From positions 29,130,501 through 29,194,500 of the forward strand of contig CM060895.1 of NCBI GenBank assembly GCA_030762935.1: a stretch of DNA of 64,000 nt. Direction: 5' to 3'. Below are positions 11,992-23,700 of the stretch, one piece after another. Below the pieces are notes generated by a model. The model did no database searches. It was not told the origin of the DNA and was given only the letters and a program-made list of their open reading frames with translations. The DNA is from Hymenopus coronatus. Lineage: Eukaryota; Arthropoda; Insecta; Mantodea; Hymenopodidae. Numbering within the stretch: position 1 is the first letter of the stretch; every line of letters begins with the position of its first letter. A program made the position numbers and the translations under genes.

Positions 11992-12666
11992 GGTTGGTAT
12001 CTAATGTTGAGCAGTTGGCAGTGAAGCCATTCGCTCTCTTGCATTTCAGTATTTTGATGTTATGTTATCAAGTTGACTAAAGTGTGGGCAGCAGAGTAGG
12101 TGGTTTCCATCCATATCTTCTTTAAGTGTACAGAAAGGACACAGAAGAGATCTCACTATACCAATCTCAAACAACTGTTTATTGAGACAGTCATGGCCTG
12201 TTAGGAGGAGTCTTGGTAGTGTAGCGATTCTGGTCGTGGTATTGCATAAATGTTCCCATGGTTTTCCTTTTGTTTGTAATACATTAGCTTCTTTAATTTT
12301 CGTATTATATGTGGATATAATGATTCTTTTGATAACTTATTGGATTAGATGAATTTTATATAACTTTACTACCTTTCTTGACTAGAAAGTCAGCTTTTTC
12401 ATTACCCTGTAATGTGCTGGTATCCATTGAAGTATTAATCTTTTTTTTTTTTAAATGAATTAGTTGTTTTATGATTTTGCGGCATTCTGCAATATTTAGG
12501 TTATTAGGTGTTAAATCACATGTTATAGATATTATAGCTGCTTTAGAGTCAGATAATAATACAATTTTTTTCAAATTTATTTATATGATATGGTAGGTTT
12601 TGTAAGCTCTGAAGTATTGCCAAAATCTCTCCATCAAAATTTGTGGTATTTAAACTTAATCTTTTG
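11992..12666 (-). mobile_element. RNase H-bearing LINE, 3' part, minus copy
   Basis: Minus strand: VLLSDSKAAIISITCDLTPN (RNase H with catalytic Asp), LNIAECRKIIKQL, GNEKADFLVKKGSK, then a 3' UTR ending CATTAGATACCAACC at 11992. About 85-90% like the plus copy that starts at 12985. Stops and a run of lysine codons show decay. Confidence 0.8.
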
Positions 12667-12682
12667 TTTTTATTCAACGTTT

Positions 12683-12974
12683 TGTAACCGTTTAAAATTA
12701 GGCACCTTAAATGATGGTTACATCACCTAAGAAAAGAAATGGACAGGAAAGAAAATGAATTGATCCCCTAGGCCTCGAATACTGTAATACCATCGGGGTC
12801 GAAGAAAACAAGAGTTGAGTCAAGCAAGAGTGGATAGGAAAGGTAAAAGAGGAGATCTGATATGTGAAAAGGAAGAAATATCAGTCCCAGTCAATAACTC
12901 ACCAAGCTGACCAGTGCTTAATGGTGAGCAGCCCTTCCCTTTAGTAAATCACATAATTTTGTTTAGATTGGTTC
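12683..12974 (-). repeat. Repeat F, LINE-3'UTR-like, copy 1
   Basis: About 290 bp shared with 48265-48560. On the minus strand it contains ACTCTTGTTTTCTTCGACCC, CGATGGTATTACAG and GAGGCCTAGGGGATCAATTC, text I recognise as common in insect LINE 3' ends (from memory). In both copies it is followed on the minus strand by sequence of the RNase H-bearing LINE. Confidence 0.7.
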
Positions 12975-12984
12975 TTTTAAGTCT

Positions 12985-14490
12985 TCAAATTTAAACCTAA
13001 CCTTTTGTTCAATTATTTTCACTAAGGAAGAAACCAATAAATATTTCCCTTCAACTAAATGGAGAAACTCTCACAGAAACACAAAGCCAAATATTTAGGT
13101 ATTATTTGTAATACAAAATTAACATGGAAAAAACACATTGATAATATAATAAAAAAAAACAGGAAAATATTAACACTATTAAAAAGACTGACAGGCAAGA
13201 AATGGGAAAGCACTACACAAACTTCAAACACTTTTTACAAGACGTATATTAAACAAACATTTAAATATGTGTAGAGATACTAATAACTGCAAATATAGAA
13301 AAACTTAATATTCTACAAAATCAAATTCTCCGCCTAGTAACTGAAGCTGTTAAAACTACCCCAGTACTTGCTCTACAAATTTTAACAAATAATCCAAGAC
13401 TGGAACTTGACATTGAACAAGCAGCCATCTTACAATATGAAAAATTAATCAGACTACCTTTTAATGACAGGGAAAAAAGAAAACCACAAGTAAACCTAAA
13501 AACTCAACAAAGTTTCCTTAATAAAGTCAAAGAAGTCAAACTTCCTTACTTTTAAAGAAAACATACAAACAAATATTAACCTGTTAGAACTATTTGATAT
13601 TGAACACTATCTACACTTAGCTGAAGAATTTACAAAATCTGAAATCTCTCCATGTGTTCTGAAACAAATGAACTAGAAATAATAAATTTAAGATACCCTA
13701 CCAATGAATGGCTACATGTTTATACTGATGGTTCTAGCTTACCAAATAACAGTGGTACTGGTGCAGGTGCAATATGCCCTCTCTTCTCTTTCTTCAAAAG
13801 ATTAAGTTTAAATACTACAAAGCTTGTTGGAGAGATTTCGGCAATACTTCAGAGCTTAGAAAACCTACTATACCATATAAATAAATTTGAAAAAGTTGTA
13901 CTATTATCTGACTCTAAAGCAGCTATTATATCCATAACATCTGATATAACACCTAATAACTTAAATATTGCAGAATGCCGCAAAATCATAAGACAACTAA
14001 TGAATTTAAATAAAACATTAATACTTCAATGGATACCAGCACATTGTGGAATACAGGGTAATGAAACAGCTGACTTTCTAGCCAAGAAAGGTAGTAAAAT
14101 TGCATCAAATTCATCTGATCCAATAAGTTATCACTTTATCAAAAGAATCATTATATCAACATATAGTAACACAATTAAAGAAGATAATGTATTACAAACA
14201 AAAGGAAAATCATGGAAAAATTTATGTAATGACACAACCAGAATCAATACATTACCAAGAAAATCCTCTGTAGCAACTTTTAGACTCCTAACCGGCCATG
14301 ACTGTCTCGATAAACATTTATTCAGGATTGGTATAGTGAAATCTCCTCTGTGTCCTTTCTGTAAAGAACATATCGATGGAAACCATCTACTGCATTGCCC
14401 AACCTTGAGTTAACATGATAATATGACATCAAAATACTGGAATGCAAGAGAGCGAATGGCTTCACTGCCAACTGCTCAACATTAGATAGC
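12985..14490 (+). mobile_element. RNase H-bearing LINE, 3' half of ORF2, plus copy
   Basis: The end of the reverse transcriptase (KPINISLQLNGETL, KYLGIICNTKLTWKKHIDNI) is followed by a connecting region and an open frame of 253 codons (13652-14413) encoding RNase H: HVYTDGSSLPNN (first Asp), LVGEISAILQSLE (Glu), VVLLSDSKAAI (Asp) and QGNETADFLAKKG (last Asp). A cysteine/histidine tail CPFCKEHIDGNHLLHC follows. The 3' UTR ends near 14490 in CTCAACATTAGATAGCAACC. RNase H places it with the I/jockey-like group; the 5' part (ORF1, endonuclease) is missing. Frameshifts near 13270 and 13550. Confidence 0.88.
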
Positions 14491-14492
14491 AA

Positions 14493-14896
14493 CCAATCAC
14501 TTAATCTTTTGTAGAAAGAGAAGATAGAGCATATTACACCTGCACCAGTACTATTGTTATTTGGTAAGCTGGAACCGTCATTTTGAACATGTAGCCATTC
14601 ATTGGTAGGGTATCTTAAATTTATTATTTCTAGAGCCATTTGTTTCAGAACACACGAAGAGGTTTCAGATTTTGTATATTCCTCAGCCAAGTGTAGATAG
14701 TGTTCAATATCAAATAGTTCTAACGGGTTAATATTTGTTTGTATGTTTTCTTTTAAGTAAGGAAGTTATAATCTCTTTGATTTCTCTAATTTTAGTTAGG
14801 AAACTTTTTGAGTTTTTAGATTTACTTGTGGTTTTCTTTTTTCCCAGTCATTACAAGGTAGTCTGATTGATTTTTCATATTTTAAGATGGCTGCAT
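14493..14896 (-). mobile_element. RNase H-bearing LINE, third copy, minus strand
   Basis: The minus strand repeats LEIINLRYPTNEWLHV, DGSSLPNNNSTGAGVIC and the upstream connecting region seen in the plus copy at 13430-13800. It abuts the 3' end of that plus copy with only a few bases between, giving an inverted pair. The catalytic TDGSS is changed to NDGSS. Confidence 0.8.
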
Positions 14897-14898
14897 AA

Positions 14899-15535
14899 TG
14901 TAAGATGTGTATTGTGAATTGTACTGTATCTTGAGCCACTAAAAACATAAATAACGCGCAGCCATCAACTGTCTATGTGTCAAAATTTCAAGCAAATTAT
15001 TTACAGCAGTGAAATTATGATCTTATATGTAACCAATTTTTTAGTTAAAAGACATATGTTACACTAGTGTCAGAAGTGGTATTAGTACACCGAGATGGAG
15101 GAAATAATGAAAAACTTGCTGGCTGAAATGAAGAAGATGGATACAAAATTAGCCACTGCAGTAGAGAAAAGAGACAAAATGAAATCCAGCTTGGAGAAGA
15201 TGGATGAGAAAGCAAAAGATGTGCCAGATACTCATAGACATGGGTGCAACCATTACTTTAATCAGACCTGATGTGGCAAAGGGCTTGCCGAACAAATGCC
15301 CTACCAACTAGTGATGGGGTCAGGTGACATCATACCTGTAGAGTTGGGGGCCCTACTGGAGTTCACACCAGCGCAGAGTATTATGAGCCTATGGGAGTTT
15401 GTCGCTAAGGTGTCTGAGAATGTAACACTGGGTCTTATTCGTCGGCCTGCCAATCAACTATATTGTGGACAGAGTGGGTGGCTACGTCCTCAACACACAC
15501 AGTCTGATGCTTGACGTCAAGGTTGCATATGTCCT
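14899..15535 (+). mobile_element. Ty3/gypsy-like LTR retrotransposon remnant, plus
   Basis: A candidate 5' LTR at 14899-15063 (TGTAAG...TTACA) is followed by CTAGTGTCAGAAGTGG (primer-binding-site region) and a short Gag start rich in Lys/Glu/Met (MEEIMKNLLAEMKKMD, from 15095), predicted coiled coil. At about 15215 it jumps to the retropepsin: ILIDMGATITLIRPDVA, where the active-site DTG is DMG, then PYQLVMGSGDIIPV and a frame ending near 15514. The rest of gag, and reverse transcriptase and integrase, are absent. The LTR is recognised by comparison with the sister at 16683-16851. Confidence 0.7.
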
Positions 15536-16851
15536 TTATCAGGTGCCCAAATTGGCCACATTCTCAGTACACACTGCTTGCAGGTTGTTATTGTCATACT
15601 TGTGATGATTCACTCTATATGTAGAACTCATGAACTCTCGGTTACCCCAGCCACTGGCTGCTCCCTCCTCAGGCTCGCACTTTCCTATCCTGGTGTGGAC
15701 AGTTCCATGCTAGGTGTCCTAGCTGGCCACACTCCCAACACAGACCACTGAAAGATTTTCGCCAATGTCCTTGGGCTGCTTCTCTCTCCCTGTCAAACAA
15801 ATACTCCTGATCCTTGAGGTGGATACAGCTGTAGTCCTGTCTGCCTCTTTTCGAAGTGCTGCCGTTAACGCTTTGTGGATCATTTGCAGTCACTGAGCAT
15901 CAGATGCTATCATATCATGCACCCAGCAAAGGAGTAGGTAGCTTCCAGGGTTATGTAGCTAGATGGTAGGGTCACCAGGGGCTTGTTCACAAGCTGTTCA
16001 TGGCTAAGGCCTTTTGGCATTTCAGCCACCCGTCCCTGGAGGCTTACCATTAGTTGTGTGGCTTCCTCTTCTGCTGACCATCGATTATTGGTGGCAATGG
16101 CAGCAAAAGACTTCAAAGGTTGACATCCTATTGTATTTGCTTGACTTGACATGCACCGCTATTGTGTTGCATCCTGGCTTCTCAACCTTCAAGTCTTTAA
16201 CTTTCTATCAAACATCTTTTCTTAACATGGCATTCAGTTCCTTGGTACCGCTGTCGACTCTTCCCTCCAGGACATTTAGGCATTATCCTGAGGTCTTCTA
16301 GGGCATCAACATGTTCCTTGAGTTGCTCTTGTTAGACAAATTCCCTCATTCTTTCCTCGAGCTGTTCCATTTTTCCTCCAAACTCCTTCACATCCTCCTT
16401 CATATTAGCCAGTAGTTTTTGGATTTTGTAGAATGTTCTGTTTTCAAATTCCTCATTGAGGCTTCATTTTTTTTGTCATCTTCCCTATGCTGATTCTATC
16501 TTCTTCTGCATCATCTTCTCCATTTCGTTTTTCATTTTCTCCATTCTGGATTTCATTTTCTCATCCATCTTCTCTGATGAGGAATTCACTGTCATTATTT
16601 CTGTTCACATCTTGTTCATCTTCTCCAACAACTGTTGCAACATCTCTTCCATCTTGGTTTCTTTACTCCACTTCTGACACTAGGGTAAAAAATATCTTTA
16701 TGGACTTAAAAATTATTTACAAATAAAATCATAAATTTATGGCTGCAAATAATTCACTTGATGTTTCATAACAGAGACCTTCATCTATCCACTGCTTCCA
16801 CACATGTATCACTGTCATAGCAACATGCCCTGTACGAGCCAAAATGTCACA
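15536..16851 (-). mobile_element. Ty3/gypsy-like LTR retrotransposon remnant, minus (LTR + gag)
   Basis: Candidate LTR at 16851-16683 on the minus strand (starts TGTGACATTT), then CTAGTGTCAGAAGTGG as in the neighbour, then Gag with a Met/Lys/Glu-rich coiled coil (16660-16400), a RWSAEEEATQLMVSLQGRV segment (about 16080) typical of Ty3/gypsy Gag, and a CCHC zinc knuckle CWECGQLGHLAWNC (about 15747-15700). A second, frameshifted knuckle (CxxCGQFGHL...C) lies at about 15590-15540. It runs head-to-head into the plus-strand remnant; no reverse transcriptase is left. Confidence 0.75.
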
Positions 16852-17212
16852 CTATGGCTAACCCACTTCCCGGAGACCGTCATTCTGCCCCATTTGAGCT
16901 CACTCATATGCTGACATGGCTAATTTTGGCATCAATGAGGTATCTAGCACTCACTTTATTGTTTCCACCTTGTTTGATAGCTCTGCACTGACCACAACAT
17001 TGCCCTTGTCCAACCAACACAACAGGACTCTGCTCAGCCTATGTGTATCCCCATCTCTCTGAAAACCTAATCACTTATTGCTTGCACACTCTTCTACACT
17101 TCCACCAAATGTGAAGCTATTCTTTCTTGGTGTTGCAATTTTCACAAACGGCAGTATAGGTATAGTATCCCTTAGTCACTAATCAAACTAAACATCACAT
17201 GAATAGTGCTGC

Positions 17213-17460
17213 ACCATAGATGAGTGGTTAGACCATTTGGCTCTCACCAAGGTGGCCCAAGTTCAATCCTAGGCGACCGCATGTGGGATTTGTGATGGAA
17301 AAGTCTGCATAGGGCAGATTTTCTCCAGGGTCTCTGGTTTCCCCTGCCATTGCATTCCAGCAGTGCTCCATCTTCATTCCATGTATCATCAGTGTCATTA
17401 GCCTGCAGTGCCATAGTAGTAAAAATGGGTGTTAAACACTATAAAAAACACATAAAATAG
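17213..17460 (+). repeat. tRNA-derived SINE, family A
   Basis: GATGAGTGGTTAGACCATTT (A box), CCAAGTTCAATCCTAGGC (B box), then GCATGTGGGATTTGTG, GCCATTGCATTCCAGCAGTG, CATTAGCCTGCAGTGCCAT and AAACACTATAAAAAACAC. Same body as the copy at 9906-10174. Confidence 0.85.
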
Positions 17461-17464
17461 AAGT

Positions 17465-18278
17465 AAATGAAACAGAAAATAATGTTTTATATTTCTATAC
17501 TTTGAAAATGTTGCAATCTGGTGTCCATACTTCTATAATTCCTCATCATTTCAGTTTATGGCTTCTGATCCATTATTATTAGATACTGCATTATCACTAA
17601 TATCGCAAGCTATATATCCAATAAGTCCTTAATTCTCTTCTTTCAGATATTTCAACAGTGCAGTACATCTTTCTGTTTTGCTGATTATAGGTCAAAAAGG
17701 TTTAGTGAGGCTCAATTCACAAGTTTTTCAAAGGAAAGCTGCCTTTCATTTCCAAGGTTGTAAAAAGCTATATAATGATTGTGAGAATCCATGTACGATA
17801 CAGTAATACACTTGTATGGAAAACTGATTTAAATAAAAATAATATATTAATACTGTAATATTTTGTAATATAATTATGTAGCATTATGCTCATGGTCAAC
17901 ATATTATTGGTAGTGCTGACTCAACCTACAAAATGCATGTTACTATTATAGTATTTAATTTAAACCCATTCTAGTGAATGTTTATCATGATTAATATGAG
18001 GATGAAAAGCATGGTTTGTGAAAATATTTTATTTGCAGAATAGCTATTAAAACAAATAGTTATGTGTACGGATTGTTATCATGATTACTATGCATTATAT
18101 ATTTTTTTAAATTAGTTACAAGAATTTACTGAAATATGTTCTCAAGTAAGCCTTACTTGATTAATGTTACAATGTATGAAGTGCTAAAAATATTCTTTAT
18201 AATATTTAAATAATGCTAATTTTCTGTCTCAAAATGTCAAATTTGTTCATTGTTTTCTGTAAATGATTTTATTTACAG
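17465..18278. other. Unassigned intron sequence before FASN exon 2
   Basis: AT-rich; polypyrimidine and TTTACAG acceptor at its end, otherwise nothing recognised. Confidence 0.4.
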
Positions 18279-18548
18279 GAAGTACAAAGGCTTCTTGGTC
18301 ATGGAGAATCATTTTCTCTACTAGCACATTCATTTGGAGGTCTTGTGGCTATGGAACTTGCATACATGTTGGAGGCACAAGGAAGAAAAGGAAGACTTGT
18401 TCTCATAGACAGCTCACCTGAATTTCTACAGTTGCTTGCAAGGCAAGGCTTGAAATTTAATGACATGGAAGAACTTCAGATTAAACTTCTTTATCAAATT
18501 TTAAAAATTGTTTACCCTAATGCAGCAACAACAGCCAATTTTGAAAAG
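18279..18548 (+). CDS. FASN: Fatty acid synthase, thioesterase exon 2 (nucleophile exon)
   Basis: Exactly 90 codons, phase 0 at both ends, between a TTTACAG acceptor and an AAG|GTACAT donor. The reading frame continues directly from the previous exon. It carries the nucleophile elbow LLAHSFGGLVAMELAYMLEA; the serine of AHSFG is the expected catalytic nucleophile. It also carries LVLIDSSPEF, which matches the strand and loop after the nucleophile in fatty acid synthase thioesterases. The first position of the usual GxSxG motif is Ala rather than Gly. The intron before it is about 10.2 kb and the one after about 8.2 kb, both packed with transposons. Confidence 0.92.
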
Positions 18549-18834
18549 GTACATGCACTTTATTTTCACATAAATGTACTAAAATGCTCCAAAATATACT
18601 GTTTATCTCATTTATACATAATTTGTGAACAAAAAGAGAACTTGAAGTGAATGATTAATTTAATACCAATCCATTTTGCTTATAATTTAATTCTATTAAT
18701 AATTTTGTTTAACAACTGTAAAAGAGTCCCAACCCTTAACTGGTGACATGATGTCTCGCAGACGCAGCTGATGTTATGAGTTAGTGCCTATAGATGAGTA
18801 AGCATAGCTATTCAGTTATGTTTATAGTACCTTC

Positions 18835-18849
18835 CTATCGTAGTTTACC
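18835..18849. repeat. Target-site duplication, left, of I-clade LINE
   Basis: CTATCGTAGTTTACC; matched at 24657-24671 by CTATCTTAGTTTACC (one mismatch in 15). Confidence 0.85.
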
Positions 18850-19291
18850 CCCAGGGGCCTACTACGGTAGGTACGGGTATGGCGCACCCGGGGTCCCGAG
18901 CCAGGGGCAACCTCCGAGTGGTGAGGGATTCAGTCTATCAAAATGCCCACCCACGTGTTGGCCGTGCATGGCGACCCATGTTGGTGGAAAGGAATATCCT
19001 GGTTGATTGAGGGTTGCATATCTGAGCCTAGGCCTTCTGTCTTTTCAGTGACTAGGGAGGGTACGCAACTTAATAAACCACTTTGGTATCTGTTTCACCT
19101 AAACGGGAGGCTAGGGACTAGCCCACCCCTAGTCAATCGGCCAGGACTAGGTATGATACAGAACTCCTGGGTGAGTGGATCGGCGAGCCTGCTATATCCC
19201 CTGTATAGCCCTGTCACCCCAGTGGGGTGATCCCTTGTTGGACTCCGTGTTGGGTGGGGAGCACCAGGGGATGAAAATTAAAATTTACTTC

Positions 19292-20701
19292 ATGGCAAAA
19301 ACCAAAAAATTCATTATAATATGGTACTGAGTTAGGAAAAGAAGTAGTTGAGTGTTGTGGTCCTCGCTACTTAATTGTTAATAGAACGGAGGAAGGAAGA
19401 AAGTTCTCTAGCGTAAGCCCTTTTGTTATTCAAAAGGGTCTTGATAACATTGCTGGTCTTGTAAAATCTTGTATAAGAGCTCGTAATGGCACGCTCCTGG
19501 TCGAAGCAGAATCAGCATCCCAGGCTGCAAAAATACTAAAGGCCAAAATGTTAGCTAGCTATCCAGTAAAGGTAAGGTCGATGTACACAAAAGCTTGAAT
19601 TCCTCACGCGGTGTGCTAAACACCCGCGCACTGGACGGCTTGACCTGTGAGGAAATTCAAGAAAATCTTACTCCCCAAGGCGTAACATCTGTGTATCATG
19701 TTCAAAGAAAAGTAATTGGAGAATTCGTGCCTACCCGTACCCTGTTTATTACCTTTGATCGGGTAGATCTCCCACAAAGGATAATTGCAGGGTATTAATC
19801 CATTGAGGTAAGACCGTATATACCGAACCCGCTCAGATATTTTAAATGTTAGTGCTTTGGCCACACCAGTGAATTCTGCAACGGCGAGTCTGCCTGTGTG
19901 AACTGTGGCACAAACTCGCATGACGGAGAATGCACGTCAGCTCCAACGTGTGTTAACTGTAACGGTGAACATCCATCAAGTTCCCGTAGTTGTCCCCGTT
20001 TTGCTGAGGAAAAGACGGTCCAGGAGATACGGGTTAAAGAGAAGGTATCCTTCTTGGAAGCCCGGAAACTGTTGCGAATCCGCCAACCCTCTGTCCTGAA
20101 GTATGGTACCTACAGCTCAATTGTAGCTAAATCGGTACAAAGTCGGGAAATCGCAACTCAAAACCTGCGATATAAACGGGGTCAAGATTGCAGAAAAGAT
20201 TCTCACAGCCAGCTCACTTCCTAGGCCTTCGACTTCAACATCTAAGTCAGTAGTAACATCTCCTACATCTGAAACTGTAAAATGCGCTAAAATTAAATCG
20301 CAGCCAAAGCAATCGACCTCGACCAACAAGTCTGGCAAGCTAATAATATATAAAGAACCAGAAAGAAAGTTTAAAAACACCTATGAGAGAACTGACTTCC
20401 TCAAACAAAGTGTAAAGCCTATTCCCAAAGCAACAAAGGGAAGCAAAAGTCCACGGAGGTCCTCTTCTGAGGATTCGTCTGGGAAGGACTCAGGTCGGCG
20501 ACTGTCATCTTCGCCGGTATCTATTTCCAATAATTTTACATTAGAAAGGGGTCCTCACAAGTGGAGGAGATGGAGGAAGGTGATACTGCCCTCACTGCCA
20601 GAAGGACAGTGACAAAGAGGCAGGACCATCCTCCCGTAGAAGGTGTCTTCCCGACACCTAAAAGGAATAAACTCAACCGACCTCCGCATCCTTCAAAATA
20701 G
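19292..20701 (+). pseudogene. I-clade LINE ORF1 (Gag-like, zinc knuckles), broken
   Basis: Begins at ATGGCAAAAACC. It encodes a nucleic-acid-binding Gag-like protein: an RRM-like front (FVIQKGLDNIAGLVKSCIRA, LLVEAESASQAAKIL), then zinc knuckles of the form CxxCxxFGHTSEFC, CVNCGTNSHDGEC and CVNCNGEHPSSSRSCP (19849-19995), then a basic Ser/Thr/Pro/Lys-rich tail. The first Cys pair is damaged here (KC.CF instead of CYKCQRF in copy 2). Several frameshifts and a stop near 19797. Confidence 0.85.
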
Positions 20702-23700
20702 AAACAACCACAATATACGTCCCATTATAAAGAACATAGCCATTCTACAATGGAACGTACGTGGAATAAGAACACATCGACCTGAGCTTGAACTGCTGCT
20801 TAACCAGAGCGATCCTTTGGTCGTATATTGCAAGAGACTAAGCTCCGTCCACAAGACTGCTTCAAAATCAAAATGTACACCCCTGTAAGATGTGATCTAT
20901 CATCGGTAGAGGGTGTACCTGCGCACGGAGGCACTATGATGCTCATCAGAGATGATATATTCGCGCAATCTGTATCATTACAGTCCGACATCCAGTCAGT
21001 AACCGTAAGGCTTAAACTGTCACATACCAGACTCACAATTTGTAATATATACCTTTCCCCGAGTGACGACCTCTCGCTCACTGATTTAGGGGATCTAGTT
21101 TCTCAACTACCAACACCTTTACTTTTGGTAGGTGATGTAAATGTCCACCATCCACTTTGGGGCTCACCTCGGGCTTGTACGAGAGGTAAGTTAATTGCTG
21201 ATTTCTTGAATAATTCTAACCTAATTCTCCTGAACACCGGAGAACCTACATTTCTTTCTGATGCTTTCAACAGTTTTTCACACTTGGATTTAGCAGTTTG
21301 TTCACAACCATTAGCATCTTCCTTACAGTGGAATATCATCTCTGATCTACATTCTAGTGACCACTTTCCATGTCTTATCAGTCTCTTGCCACAAGATACA
21401 TGTTCCACACATTCACCTAGATGGCGCATCGATCAAGCCAACTGGAACCTTTACTCCCAGTTGGCTGTCTTTTATTACAACGCGCACGACTCTGTGAATG
21501 TCTTAGTGGAACACTTCACGAAAAATATTCTTGATGCTGCCGAGCAGTCAATTCCACGGTCAACGACGCAAACCAGTCGTCGATTTCCGGTATCTTGGTG
21601 GACTGATGAATGCCGGAATGCCATTCGTGCTCGCAGGCTTGTTCTCTGGATTTTCCAACGTCACCTAACATTGGATAACCTGATTGAGTATAAAAAGATG
21701 CGTGCCAAATCTAGGCAGGTAGTTAAGGATAGCAAAAAAGATATGGAGCAAGTTTGTAGCGTCATTCAATCGACATACACCTTACTCTAGCGTATCGGAA
21801 AAGTTAAGGCGCATGGACGGAAAAACGACTCATACGCCAATCGCCGGTCTTAAATCAGCTCTAGGAGATGTTAATAAGCTTGACGTGGCCAACACTTTTG
21901 GCAGTGCTTTCGCTGAAGTGTCTAGCTCAGAGAATTATTCGCCTGATTTTCTTCCCGTTAAGGCTCAGGTGAAATCGCAAGGTTTCAACTTTCGTTCTAA
22001 AAATCTTGAAGATTATAATCGACTCTTCACCATGAGGGAGTTAGGCCATGCACTATCATCTTCGCGAAACTCTGCACCAGGTGCTGATGGAATACACGTC
22101 CAAATGTTGTAACATCTCTCTCTTGAAGGTAAGGCCCTGCTGTTCGAGGTCTATAACCGTGTTTGGGTTGACGCTACTTTTCCAGAAAAGTGGCGAGAGA
22201 CCACCATCGTACCTATTTTGAAGGCTGGAAAGGACCGTTTTCTTCCATCCAGCTACCGCCCAATTTCCCTCGCCAGTTGCGTTTGCAAGGTGATGGAACG
22301 CATGTTCAATGGACGGTTGATATGGCGGCTGGAAACTCACAACCTACTAACCAACACCCAGTGCGGTTTTCGATGTCGTCGTTCAGCAGCTGATCACCTT
22401 GTCTCGATTTCGACGCAGCTAATGAATGGATTCATGAAGAACTGTCAACCCGTTGGGGTGTTCTTTGACCTCGAAAAGGCTTATGATACGTGTTGGCGGG
22501 CAGGAATAATATGTTCCCTATACAACTGGAACATACGTGGACGCCTTCCGTTATTCATTCAGGAGTTTATGAGGGACCGCGTTTTCCGAGTAAGAGTCAG
22601 CTCGGTTTTATCAATTATTTTTGTTCAAGAGAACGGAGTACCATGGGGATCGGTACTAAGCATCATTCTGTTTGTTATAGCAATTAATTATATCTCGAAA
22701 TGTATTCTACCAGGAGTATCGTCCTGCTTATTCGTAGACGACTTTGCCATCTATTGTACTTCTCAGCGCACACCTTTTTTGGAACGCCGTCTGCAGCGGT
22801 GTTTAGACAACCTCTCAGATTGGAGCTCTAAAAATGGCTTTCGCTTCTCTGCTGAGAAATCACTCTGCGTGAACTTCTGGCGCCGCAGGAGGCGATTACC
22901 ACCTTCGCTGTGGTTTGGCACAGTTTTACTACCATTCGCGGATGAGACGAGATTCCTTGGGTTGATATACGATAGAAAACTGTGTTGGTCGCCACATATA
23001 GCACAGCTAAAAGCGCGCTGTAACCGTTTTCTGAATATTCTACGGATACTGAGTGGCAAATCTTGGGGAGCGGATCGGACAGTCTTGCTGCGACTTTATC
23101 GCGCACTGATCCGAGCCAAGTTAGATTAGGGATGCATAGTTTATTCTTCGGCAAGACCATCTGTTCTTAGAAGATTAGACACTCCATAATCAGGGTATAC
23201 GTGTGGCTGTTGGAGCTTTTCCAACCAGTCCAGTAGCCAGCCTTTATGCTGAATCTGCAGAACCTCCTCTGCAGTGTTGATGCGATATTCTGTTAACAAA
23301 TTATGGCTGTGGGCTAAAGTGCATGCCTTCGCATCCAACGTTCACTCCTTTTTTTAACACCGAGCTGGACGAACGTTATAGAAATATCTCAATTAGTCCA
23401 CGGCCCCCAGGTGTTCGCTTCCGAATGCTTCTTCATAAGCACGATATCGTAATGCCTAGAATGTTTCCCAAGGGGGAAAGGGTGCACCCATCTTGATTAC
23501 TTACAACATCCCATGTAAATCTCAGAATGACGGCATACCGAAAGTCTACAATGCCTTTTTCTAGTATCCGTAGATGTTTTTTAGAATTTTTGTCAAACTA
23601 CAATGACCGAACTTGTATATATACTGACGGAAGTAAGTGTACCGTTGGTGTTGGGTGTGCGTTTGTTTATGATACCGAACAATATACATTCGGTTTTCAT

